Of a DNA stretch of 64,000 bases, positions 18,239-25,870 are shown piece after piece. A program made the translations under genes and the position numbers. Each line of letters begins with the position of its first letter. The stretch's first letter is position 1. The stretch lies in the NCBI GenBank assembly GCA_002311285.1, contig DBZU01000074.1:71017-135016 (forward strand). The letters run 5' to 3'. This DNA is from Dehalococcoidia bacterium UBA1152 (lineage in GTDB: Bacteria; Chloroflexota; Dehalococcoidia; Lucifugimonadales; UBA2962). The notes under the pieces are model-generated. The model saw only the letters and a list, made by a program, of their open reading frames with translations, was not told the DNA's origin and made no database searches.

Positions 18239-18961
18239 CTACGGAGAATCAGTAATTTTCGGAACTTCTATTTCTACTGGCACATCGAATTTTGACATTG
18301 TTACCAATCTTATTGTGCCATCAATGTCCGTCATCTTTGCCTTGCCGATAAATTTTATTACGGTTAAATGGAACGTTTCCTTATTTATAGTAGCCTCGAC
18401 TGCTACCGTTCCGTCTTCGAGAGTCTCACCAAGCAGTTTGTCTAAAAGTATTGATTGAAGACTGCCGCTTATTTGATAATTCGGTGAATCTAATGAGGGA
18501 TCTACCATGAATTGTGGTTCAGTCATTTTTTCTAGTAGCGATGCCATTCCTTCATCGGTATTAAAAAATCCTCCCAAATTCACTGTGGGTTCGATTTGTT
18601 CCCAAACTCCAGTCAATGGATTGGTAAGATAGTTGTCCTTTCCAATTGCTACCAACATAGACCGGACTGGAAAAGCACCAAACATTCCTATAAATTCAGC
18701 TCTAAGCAAATCAGGTGGCTGTACATCGCCAGATGTTTCCTCCACGTCCAGCCCCGGTAGGAATTCTGTAACGCCAACTTCATGTGTCATACTAAAATGG
18801 AAAGATTTTAATGTTTCCATAACGTGGCCCGATTTACTGATAACCTCCGCTTCCGTAAGGACAACAGTCTCAGTTTCTGAAGTAGTTTTAGATGAGTCTG
18901 ATTGTGAACATGCAAAAGTAAGAATTACTGCACAAATTATTAGAATAGATATAGATTTCAT
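18239..18961 (-). CDS. LppX/LprG-like lipid-binding lipoprotein
   Basis: Exported lipoprotein of about 240 residues. The signal peptide is MKSISILIICAVILTFAC with lipobox LTFAC, so the mature protein starts at a lipidated Cys18. A polar Ser/Thr/Glu linker follows, then the LppX_LprAFG domain: LKSFHFSMTHEVG, a VGGxx-like IGKDNYLTNPLTGVWEQ segment and the C-terminal MSKFDVPVEIEVP. The family forms a hydrophobic pocket that carries lipids. It pairs with the MFS exporter downstream. The frame also contains a TTG four codons earlier; the ATG at 18961 gives the cleaner signal peptide. Confidence 0.87.
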   Translation of the reverse strand: MKSISILIICAVILTFACSQSDSSKTTSETETVVLTEAEVISKSGHVMETLKSFHFSMTHEVGVTEFLPGLDVEETSGDVQPPDLLRAEFIGMFGAFPVRSMLVAIGKDNYLTNPLTGVWEQIEPTVNLGGFFNTDEGMASLLEKMTEPQFMVDPSLDSPNYQISGSLQSILLDKLLGETLEDGTVAVEATINKETFHLTVIKFIGKAKMTDIDGTIRLVTMSKFDVPVEIEVPKITDSP

Positions 18962-19014
18962 TTTTTTAGACAACCCTAGTGTGTTTTTAATATATAGTCC
19001 ACTTTATTTTTACC

Positions 19015-19137
19015 TTATGGATCTGAGCAGTCTCTGATATAACCACAATTTAAACATCGTAATCTACAGTGGACACCTATTAGTTCAGAACCACAAACAT
19101 CGCATATTTTAGCAAGTAAACCATTCTTAGTGCACAT
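19015..19137 (-). CDS. 40-residue zinc-ribbon microprotein
   Basis: Short reading frame from ATG 19137 to TAA 19015. It contains CDVCGSEL (Cys12, Cys15), then HC at 23-24, RCLNCGYIRDC (Cys28, Cys31, Cys37) and ends SDP. Two CxxC pairs spaced 13 residues apart form a credible zinc ribbon, far from random expectation for so short a frame. I recall similar tiny proteins ending CPNCGYREDCSD in related bacteria but could not check. It lies between the terminator at 19148 and the lprG-like gene, on the same strand as both. Function unknown; nucleic-acid or protein binding is possible. Confidence 0.65.
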   Translation of the reverse strand: MCTKNGLLAKICDVCGSELIGVHCRLRCLNCGYIRDCSDP

Positions 19138-19147
19138 AGCTGTAATA

Positions 19148-19181
19148 ATAAAGGCTCCGCCAAATTTGGCGGAGCCTTTAT
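19148..19181 (-). terminator. strong bidirectional hairpin terminator
   Basis: A perfect 34-base palindrome built around AAAGGCTCCGCC and its complement. The G+C-rich stem is flanked by A/T runs on both sides, so it can end transcription on either strand. It sits 46 bases after the stop of the surface-protein gene on the minus strand and is the natural end of that transcript. Confidence 0.85.
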
Positions 19182-19227
19182 AACTATTCACTATAATTAT
19201 TTATAACTTGATTTAATTTAGGTTAGT

Positions 19228-20346
19228 TTATTCCGTGGAACCTACTCTCCGAGTTCTCATCACCAGTATTCCACCACCGATAACCATTAACGCGGCGAAT
19301 ATCAGTCCGAGACTAATTGAATGAGAGCTTAAGAGGTAGGATGCGTACGCATCACCAGTACTTGGCAGGCCAAGACCTAGATCACCACCAACTTCAGAAA
19401 GCTCGCCTTCACTCAGCGTGTATGTTGCAATCGCTTGAGCTTCAACATATGCTTGGTTGGCTCCACCTTCATTTAGAGTTGCTGCAATAGTGCCATCAGC
19501 ATTTGCATCAACACCGCTTAAAGCGCTTTCTAAATACCCAAGGGCAGAAGTCAGTTGTATTTTAGCGTTTTGTGCTGTTGTTTTGCTTGTAGCCACCCCA
19601 ATTTGCGTTGCAGCTGCTGTAGCCCACGTAGTGATGTTAGACTGAGTTGCAGCTATGTTTGCAGCATGTTCTGCTACAGTGGCATCACTTGGGGCTTCTG
19701 ATGCAGCATAAGCCGCATGTTCAAGATTCGCTACATCTGTGAGTACAGAACTATCGATTGCATCCTTCGCATTGTTGGCGTTAGTTGTTACGTCCGCCAA
19801 AGTGCTTGCGTCCATAGCTTTGTTAATATGCGCTATTGCTGTGGATAAAGAATTTTGTAAATCTGTTACCACTCCAGTCTCTGAGCCGCTAGGATATTCA
19901 ACTAGTAAATGACGTACATGAGTTATCACATCTAGGGGAACTCGATGACTGTAAGCGTAAACGCCTGAAATCTCGTCATCTGGGATACCAGATGGCTCGA
20001 CGGTTATGACGAATTTATTGTATCCGGCTATAAGATTCTCACCGGTCTTAGATGTATAGGTATGGCTTACACTACCACTTTCTATGCTCAAAATGCCGAC
20101 ATTTAATTTTGTAGAACCATCGTCACTTATAAGCCATCCTTCTAATTGTTTCCCAGCCTCCTGTATAGCTACTTGCTCCATAGTTACGGTCAGCGTAACT
20201 CCAGGCAAATTGGTGTCTGAAATTACAGCAGTCCTTGTTGGCACACTTGATGCCTCTTGAGCAACGGCTATACTAGTCGTAAAGACCAAGCTCATCACTA
20301 AGGCTAGGAAAACCGCGACCTTGGTCGCAAGTCTGTTTATGGACAT
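19228..20346 (-). CDS. secreted surface protein with RskA-like domain and LPSTG sorting-like tail
   Basis: Predicted cell-surface protein, 372 residues from the ATG at 20346. An upstream in-frame TTG at 20373 is less likely because AGGGGG lies 11 bases before the ATG. The signal peptide runs to about residue 30 (AVAQE cleavage). Residues about 45-120 resemble the extracellular domain of anti-sigma-K (RskA) proteins (EGWLISDDG ... YNKFVITVEP). An Ala/Ser/Thr-rich helical region follows (about 140-310). The C terminus has LPSTGD at 327-332, a hydrophobic helix and the basic end RTRRV, like a sortase or LPXTG-type anchor, although 13 residues separate motif and helix. It has its own promoter, 5' hairpin and terminator, suggesting abundance. 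Function unknown. Confidence 0.82.
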   Translation of the reverse strand: MSINRLATKVAVFLALVMSLVFTTSIAVAQEASSVPTRTAVISDTNLPGVTLTVTMEQVAIQEAGKQLEGWLISDDGSTKLNVGILSIESGSVSHTYTSKTGENLIAGYNKFVITVEPSGIPDDEISGVYAYSHRVPLDVITHVRHLLVEYPSGSETGVVTDLQNSLSTAIAHINKAMDASTLADVTTNANNAKDAIDSSVLTDVANLEHAAYAASEAPSDATVAEHAANIAATQSNITTWATAAATQIGVATSKTTAQNAKIQLTSALGYLESALSGVDANADGTIAATLNEGGANQAYVEAQAIATYTLSEGELSEVGGDLGLGLPSTGDAYASYLLSSHSISLGLIFAALMVIGGGILVMRTRRVGSTE

Positions 20347-20417
20347 ATTGCTAAAAACCCCCTGTTTCGACAAACGAATATGATCCCATGTCGGTCAGGA
20401 AACGGTATCATATGAGA

Positions 20418-20435
20418 GCGCCAGCGCATAGGCGC
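20418..20435 (-). promoter_or_regulatory. 5' hairpin in the leader of the surface-protein mRNA
   Basis: GCGCC (20418-20422) and GGCGC (20431-20435) form a short G+C-rich stem with an 8-base loop in a very AT-rich intergenic stretch. It would lie within about ten bases of the predicted transcription start on the minus strand, where such stems protect mRNA from 5' decay. Confidence 0.45.
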
Positions 20436-20445
20436 GCACTAAGGT

Positions 20446-20475
20446 ATTTTAGCATAAACACAGCAAATCTCTCAA
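20446..20475 (-). promoter_or_regulatory. sigma-70-type promoter of the surface-protein gene
   Basis: Reading the minus strand: TTGAGA (20475-20470), an 18-base spacer, and TAAAAT (20451-20446). Each box matches five of six consensus bases. The expected start is near 20439, giving a leader of about 90 bases. The rest of the gap 20347-20710 holds this leader, the divergent SDR promoter, and AT-rich sequence in which I see no gene. Confidence 0.55.
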
Positions 20476-20677
20476 AGGAATCATACAAAATTTACCTTAC
20501 AAAAGCCTGATTTGGCTGTAAATTGAGGCAAAATTTGCCGGTTTAACGACTGTGTAGACTGATCTAGGTAATTTCGGAATAATTTTGCATCTTTATTAAA
20601 TTAAAACATCAATAAGTGATGATTTTTTTATTTCTAACCAATATTGTTAAGTAAAAACTACCGTTTTGTTGAGGAAA

Positions 20678-20706
20678 TTGACATAAAATCCTCAGAAACA
20701 TACACT
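20678..20706 (+). promoter_or_regulatory. promoter of the SDR gene, leaderless geometry
   Basis: A perfect TTGACA (20678-20683), an optimal 17-base spacer and TACACT (20701-20706, four of six). Only seven bases separate the -10 box from the ATG at 20714, so transcription should begin at or next to the start codon. The -35 box is flanked by the inverted repeat GAGGA (20671-20675) / TCCTC (20689-20693), a possible operator. Confidence 0.55.
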
Positions 20707-20713
20707 CGTTTTG

Positions 20714-21469
20714 ATGAAAAGATTACAAGATAAAGCCACCATTATCACTGGTGGATCCAGCGGTATTGGAGCAGCTACCGCACAGCTTTTTGCTTCAGAA
20801 GGAGCCCAAGTGTATCTATGCGACATTCAGGACGAAAAGGGTAACCTTGTTTGTGAGGAAATTATTAAAGAAGGTGGCAAAGCTACATATCTACATCTGG
20901 ATGTAAGTAGCGAGAATGAGTGGACGAAAACATTAACTAAGGTAGTTGATTTGAATGGTAGAGTTGATGTTTTGGTTAACAACGCAGGGATAGGCGGAGG
21001 ATTAAATAACATTGAAGACTATAGTGTCGACCAATGGGACAAAACCATGGCGGTTAATGCAACTGGTGTTTTTTTAGGAACAAAGTGCGTAGCAACGGTC
21101 ATGAGAAAAACAGGAGGAGGTTCAATTATTAACATATCTTCTGTTTACGGATTGGTTGGTGTAAATCGCGGAGCTTCATATTCGGCTTCAAAAGGAGCCG
21201 TTCGTATTTTTACCAAGGCTGCATCGGTACAATATTCTGCAGATAATATAAGAGTGAACTCAGTCCATCCGGGTTTTATTGACACTCCCCAAGCAGCAAC
21301 ACTTTTAAGGAATAAGGAAGTAAGGGATCACTTAATTGACCTCACTCCAGTAGGAAGAATAGGAACAGTAGACGATGTCAAGTATGGCATTTTGTATCTT
21401 GCATCGGATGAATCTGCTTACATGACTGGCTCGGAATTTGTTATTGATGGCGGGATTACTGCTAGATAG
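20714..21469 (+). CDS. short-chain dehydrogenase/reductase (SDR)
   Basis: NAD(P)-dependent oxidoreductase of 251 residues in the classical SDR family. The cofactor motif TGGSSGIG is at residues 11-18, NNAG near 88, the catalytic serine in NISSVYG near 139, and YSASKG (Tyr/Lys pair) near 155. The C terminus ends in the usual VIDGG. It resembles glucose/3-hydroxysteroid-type dehydrogenases but the substrate cannot be told. ATG at 20714 (a TTG directly before it is also in frame) without any Shine-Dalgarno; see the leaderless promoter. It is related to the SDR at 60.9 kb, sharing the YMTG(S/A)E end. Confidence 0.9.
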   Translation: MKRLQDKATIITGGSSGIGAATAQLFASEGAQVYLCDIQDEKGNLVCEEIIKEGGKATYLHLDVSSENEWTKTLTKVVDLNGRVDVLVNNAGIGGGLNNIEDYSVDQWDKTMAVNATGVFLGTKCVATVMRKTGGGSIINISSVYGLVGVNRGASYSASKGAVRIFTKAASVQYSADNIRVNSVHPGFIDTPQAATLLRNKEVRDHLIDLTPVGRIGTVDDVKYGILYLASDESAYMTGSEFVIDGGITAR

Positions 21470-21477
21470 AAAACAAA

Positions 21478-22701
21478 CTAGATGTTGCCATCGAGTTTAA
21501 TTTTGCCTTTACAAATCTGGTACGTTCTCACTTTGGATTTATAGTCCTCTGGTATATTTTCAATTTCACTTGTCGTAATTACTGATTGTTCGTATTTAGA
21601 TACTACATTTAAGACGAGGTTCCTTCTAACGGGATCTAATTCTGATAACACATCGTCTAATAAGAGTAATGGGTTTTCGCCACGTTCCTCAGACAGATAT
21701 TGAGCTTCAGCAAGCTTTAATGACAATACAGCTAATCTAGTTTGGCCCCGTGATGCAAAACGAGCAGAGTCAAAATCATTGATTGTTAACTGAAAATCGT
21801 CTCGATGAGGGCCAACAGATGTGAAGCCTTTCGTTAAATCGTTGTCCAGACAAGTTGATAATTTTTCTTGTAAGGCTTGAGTAATGAAGGTTTTGTCGTG
21901 CTCGGATGCTTTTTCAACTACCTGTGTTGAATAAATTAGATTCAATTTTTCATTTTGTGGGGATAACAGATTATGTTGATCCAGGCAAAGCTTAGATAGT
22001 TTTCCGATTATCATTGATCTTGTGTAAATGATATATCCTCCATCGTTAGCGATATGTTCATCCCAAGGCTTTAATTCAGGTGTTTTCGAACTACCTCTTT
22101 TTATAGACCTTAGTAAATGATTTCTTTGTATGACAGACCTTTGATATCTTTGCAATGTTTTTAAGTATTCTCGATTATGTTGAGAAATCAACATATCGAT
22201 ATACCTGCGTCTAAGCTTTGGAGTTCCATAAACAAGTTCTAGGTCTTGAGCGGTAAATAAAACTGCGTTTATCTCTCCTATGAGGTCTGAGATTCGTCTA
22301 TTTACTCCATTAACACGAAAATTCTTTTTAATAAGTTTTTGACTTAATTCAGTTAAATTACTGTAATACGGCCTCTGTTTTGGTTCTTGTTTGGAATCGA
22401 GTTTTAATAAATCGATTTGTACGTTTGTTGAACCATCAATCCTTTCAATACTGGCTGCAACTTTAGTGTGGACACCATTAAATATATCTGGCGAATCTTG
22501 TTCTTGATTAGCGAACATTATTAAATCCTTGTCGTTGCCGGTGCGTTGCGATTTTCCCCAAGCCAAGATGTAGATTGCTTCAAGCAAATTACTTTTGCCA
22601 TTTCCATTGTCTCCGTGGATGATAGTTAGTCCAGGTTTTAAAAAGAGTTCAGCGTCCAATATGTTGCGAAAATTAGATATTTTCAGGTGACTTAGATAAA
22701 T
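21478..22701 (-). CDS. recF: DNA replication and repair protein RecF
   Basis: SMC-like ATPase that loads RecA at gaps, acting with RecO/RecR. Walker A is GDNGNGKSN, followed by LLEAIY; the signature region SRGQTRLAVLSLKLAEA and Walker B PLLLLDDVLSELD are clear. The first canonical start (TTG 22659) would cut off the conserved N-terminal strand. In-frame sequence upstream encodes YLSHLKISNFRNIL, the expected RecF N terminus with its FRN motif. No ATG, GTG, TTG or CTG occurs between the upstream stop and this strand; an ATT at 22701-22699 has GGAG eight bases before it. I therefore start at ATT (407 residues). It follows ligA by 26 bases. Confidence 0.9.
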   Translation of the reverse strand: MYLSHLKISNFRNILDAELFLKPGLTIIHGDNGNGKSNLLEAIYILAWGKSQRTGNDKDLIMFANQEQDSPDIFNGVHTKVAASIERIDGSTNVQIDLLKLDSKQEPKQRPYYSNLTELSQKLIKKNFRVNGVNRRISDLIGEINAVLFTAQDLELVYGTPKLRRRYIDMLISQHNREYLKTLQRYQRSVIQRNHLLRSIKRGSSKTPELKPWDEHIANDGGYIIYTRSMIIGKLSKLCLDQHNLLSPQNEKLNLIYSTQVVEKASEHDKTFITQALQEKLSTCLDNDLTKGFTSVGPHRDDFQLTINDFDSARFASRGQTRLAVLSLKLAEAQYLSEERGENPLLLLDDVLSELDPVRRNLVLNVVSKYEQSVITTSEIENIPEDYKSKVRTYQICKGKIKLDGNI

Positions 22702-22727
22702 TTTGGTAACTCCACTAAATAACTGAA

Positions 22728-24773
22728 CTAGAGGTCATTATTTGATAATAAAGACTGAATTAAATCTATAAATTCAGTTTCAGTCAATATGTCTATCTCG
22801 AGAAGGTTTGCTTGGTTCAATTTCGAGCCCGGATCCGATCCCATTATTACAAAATCAGTCTTTTTAGTAACTTTTCCAGTAACTTTTCCACCCAAGGCTT
22901 TAATCCGGTTTTGAATGTCTGTACGGCTAAAATTTTCCATCCTGCCAGTTACCACAAACACTTTATCTGAAAGAACCTGTTTCTCTAATATATCTGTATT
23001 TACATTTTCTAAATTTAGACCGGCTAATCTAAGCTTATTTATTAGCTCTAAATTAGAAGGGTCTGCAAAATATGTAACTATGGATGAAGAAATTTTAGGG
23101 CCAATTCCAGGGATATTTTGGATATCACTATCAGATGATCTGATGATTTCATCAATGTTCAAAAATCTTTGCGACAATAACTCGGCTACCTCAGGCCCGA
23201 CATGTTTAATTCCAAGTGCCGTCAGGACTTTTTCCATGGGCTGTCGACGGCTAGTATCGATAGCTGTCAGCAAATTATCAAGAGATGTTTCACCAATTCT
23301 GTCTATTGTTATTGTTTTGTCCTGGTGATTCTTTAAGTCGTATAGATCCGCCGCATCAGAGATCAAACCTTTCGAAATCAATACATTGATCTGTTTTGGC
23401 CCTAATCCATGTATATCCATTGCTCCTTTCGACACAAAATGTTCTATCATTTTGTTTGTTTGAGCCGGACATGCACTGTTTATACAGTAGGCCATAGCTT
23501 CATCTTTAGACGAGAAAATTAAATGATTACAAATTGGGCATTCAGTTGGCATTTGCAATTTCTTTTCGCGTCCAGAGCGTTTGCTTGATATAGCCCGAAT
23601 GACCTGTGGGATGACCTCTCCGGCTCTTTCAATTATTACGGTATCTCCAATGCGCAAGTCTTTTGTTCTAATGTAATCTTCGTTGTGTAGAGTGGCCTGT
23701 TTTATTGTTGCACCACCAATTTGAACTGGGTCCAGTACTGCATAAGGGTTGATACTACCAGTTCTGCCGACATTAAATTTAATATTTATTAGGGTTGTTT
23801 CTTTTTGTTCAGATGGAAATTTAAAAGCTATTGCCCAGCGAGGCTCACGGCCAATTTGACCTAAGTGCCTTTGATAATCAAGCCTATTAACTTTTACTAC
23901 TACGCCATCGCAAATGTAATCTAAGTCCTCTCGCATTTCTAGAAAATTTAGATAGTAATCTATAACTTTGGATGGCGAATCCACCAGGTCATTGTGTTCA
24001 TTGATATTGAACCCTAATGCGGATAAGTAATCCAGTAATTCATATTGAGTCTGCGGAGGTATTTGATCATTAACATGGCCAATTCCGTATATGAATATAT
24101 CTAGAGGACGTTTTGCAGTTTCTGAGGGATCAATTTGTCTTAAAGCTCCTGCCGCAGCATTTCTAGGATTAGCATATGGGGTCAATCCATCACTGGAGCG
24201 ATTTACGTTGAATTCATTAAAATCCGAAATTGGAAATACTACTTCTCCTCTTACTTCAAGAATTGAAGGATATCCACCTGAGAGGTTTAATGGCAAATGG
24301 TTAACAGTTTTAAGATTATTTGTAACGTCCTCGCCTTTTTTTCCATCACCACGGGTTGCACCTTTTACCAGATTTCCATTCTCATAAGTCATTGATACTG
24401 CTAGGCCGTCATATTTGAGTTCACATACAAATTCAAGTTTGTTTGTTAGTAATTTTGCTACTCTTTCATTCCAAGCAACAAACTCCTCTTGATTGAAAGC
24501 ATTTGCCAAACTTAACATTTGCTGTTTATGCGTTATTGTTGCGAAACCTTTTGAAGGAGGGGCGCCGATTCGTTGTGCAGGAGAATCACGGCTAGCAAAT
24601 GAAGGATGTTGTGTCTCTAGTGCCATCAGCTCGCGCATCATAGCGTCATACTCAGCATCGGAGGTCTGTGGAGAATCCTGTTGATAGTAAAGAATATTAT
24701 GTTTATTTAACTGGGAACGGAGTTCTTCAATTCGTTTTCGAGCTAGGTTTTCTGAATCTGTCTTTTCGACCAT
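22728..24773 (-). CDS. ligA: NAD+-dependent DNA ligase LigA
   Basis: Seals nicks in replication and repair using NAD+. The adenylated lysine is K120 in CELKYDGLA. Domain Ia binds NMN; an OB fold follows, then a four-cysteine zinc finger (CPIC ... CINSAC, about residues 415-437), helix-hairpin-helix repeats (NIPGIGPKI) and a C-terminal BRCT domain (FVVTGRMENFSR, about 605-680). Length 681 is standard. It lies 10 bases after the cysteine synthase gene and before recF, in a DNA-maintenance cluster headed by gyrB. Confidence 0.97.
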   Translation of the reverse strand: MVEKTDSENLARKRIEELRSQLNKHNILYYQQDSPQTSDAEYDAMMRELMALETQHPSFASRDSPAQRIGAPPSKGFATITHKQQMLSLANAFNQEEFVAWNERVAKLLTNKLEFVCELKYDGLAVSMTYENGNLVKGATRGDGKKGEDVTNNLKTVNHLPLNLSGGYPSILEVRGEVVFPISDFNEFNVNRSSDGLTPYANPRNAAAGALRQIDPSETAKRPLDIFIYGIGHVNDQIPPQTQYELLDYLSALGFNINEHNDLVDSPSKVIDYYLNFLEMREDLDYICDGVVVKVNRLDYQRHLGQIGREPRWAIAFKFPSEQKETTLINIKFNVGRTGSINPYAVLDPVQIGGATIKQATLHNEDYIRTKDLRIGDTVIIERAGEVIPQVIRAISSKRSGREKKLQMPTECPICNHLIFSSKDEAMAYCINSACPAQTNKMIEHFVSKGAMDIHGLGPKQINVLISKGLISDAADLYDLKNHQDKTITIDRIGETSLDNLLTAIDTSRRQPMEKVLTALGIKHVGPEVAELLSQRFLNIDEIIRSSDSDIQNIPGIGPKISSSIVTYFADPSNLELINKLRLAGLNLENVNTDILEKQVLSDKVFVVTGRMENFSRTDIQNRIKALGGKVTGKVTKKTDFVIMGSDPGSKLNQANLLEIDILTETEFIDLIQSLLSNNDL

Positions 24774-24782
24774 GAGTCCTTT

Positions 24783-25706
24783 TTATTTATTCCACATTCC
24801 AGTACTGAAGTATCGTTCACCTAAATCATTGAATATAGTTACTATAACTGCTTTATCTTCAATTTTTGCTATTTCGTTAGCTGCAACTAGATAGGCTCCT
24901 GACGATTGTCCAACAAAAACTCCTTGAGCAGCGATATCATGGGCCATGTCGATTGCTACATCAAGGTTTATTGACATCTTTTGGTCAATGAGCCTTTCAT
25001 CCAAAATCTCCGGTACAATGCTGTCCTCATCAAGAGGTTTTAAGCCTTCAATACCTCTCCAATCCTCAGGTTCTATGCATACAATCTTAATATTTTTATT
25101 ATGTTCTTTCAGTCGTTTGCCGACACCCGTAATGGTGCCGCCTGTACCAACTCCCGCGACAAAATGGGTAATATCTGGGACTTGTTTTAAGATTTCAAAA
25201 CCCGTACCTTCATAGTGAGCAAGCCAGTTATTATCGTTGGCATATTGATTGCAAAAGAAGTATTGGTTTGAATTGGCTTCATTTCTTCTTTTTACTTCTC
25301 TAATTGCCTCGTCATATCCAAGTAAAGGATCAGTTTCAATTATTCGAGCTCCGTGAGACCTTATTCGTTTTTTACGTTCTTCACTTGCGTTTCCGGGCAT
25401 AACGAGTTCAACTTTATGTCCCGTTACTGCGCCTATCATTGCATACGCTATCCCCGCATTTCCTGAAGTTGAATCCAATATTGTCTTTGATTTGTCTAAT
25501 TTTCCTTCAATAATTGCATTCGCTATCATTCTTAGGACGGGACGATCTTTTATGGATCCACCAGGATTCAGGTTTTCTAACTTCACATGTATAGCTGAAT
25601 TAGACTTATAACCGGGCAACACTAATGGTACTGTCGGCGTATTACCGATAGCTCTTAGAAGGGGATAATCCGATAAAAATTTACGGTATAGAGTTTTGGA
25701 GTTCAA
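24783..25706 (-). CDS. PLP-dependent cysteine synthase family protein
   Basis: Beta-replacement enzyme of the CysK/CysM/CBS fold, 307 residues. The PLP lysine is K53 in NPGGSIKDRP, the substrate loop is STSGNAG (about 88), and the phosphate-binding GTGGTITG is near 187. The STSGNAG loop has Ala where OASS enzymes usually have Thr. It most likely forms cysteine from O-acetylserine or O-phosphoserine; a cystathionine beta-synthase role is possible. TTG start with GGA eight bases upstream; the first internal Met lies past the conserved N terminus. Placed between gyrB and ligA. Confidence 0.87.
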   Translation of the reverse strand: MNSKTLYRKFLSDYPLLRAIGNTPTVPLVLPGYKSNSAIHVKLENLNPGGSIKDRPVLRMIANAIIEGKLDKSKTILDSTSGNAGIAYAMIGAVTGHKVELVMPGNASEERKKRIRSHGARIIETDPLLGYDEAIREVKRRNEANSNQYFFCNQYANDNNWLAHYEGTGFEILKQVPDITHFVAGVGTGGTITGVGKRLKEHNKNIKIVCIEPEDWRGIEGLKPLDEDSIVPEILDERLIDQKMSINLDVAIDMAHDIAAQGVFVGQSSGAYLVAANEIAKIEDKAVIVTIFNDLGERYFSTGMWNK

Positions 25707-25870
25707 GTTAGTATTCCAATTGAGGCATTATGCAAGAATACCTTCAACGTCGCTTACAAATCAATCCTTTGCTTAAGCGGAAAACATGGTTAAATTACGC
25801 TCAATTATTAAACGAGAGGTAAATTGAGACAGTTAAGCCTGCAATTAAGGTCAGTTAACTCTCTACGCAA

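Noticed and set aside
25730..25822. Thirty-residue plus-strand reading frame with a GAGG four bases before its ATG, in the gap between gyrB and the cysteine synthase.
   Set aside because: Opposite strand to both neighbours, no motif, and frames of this length are common by chance.
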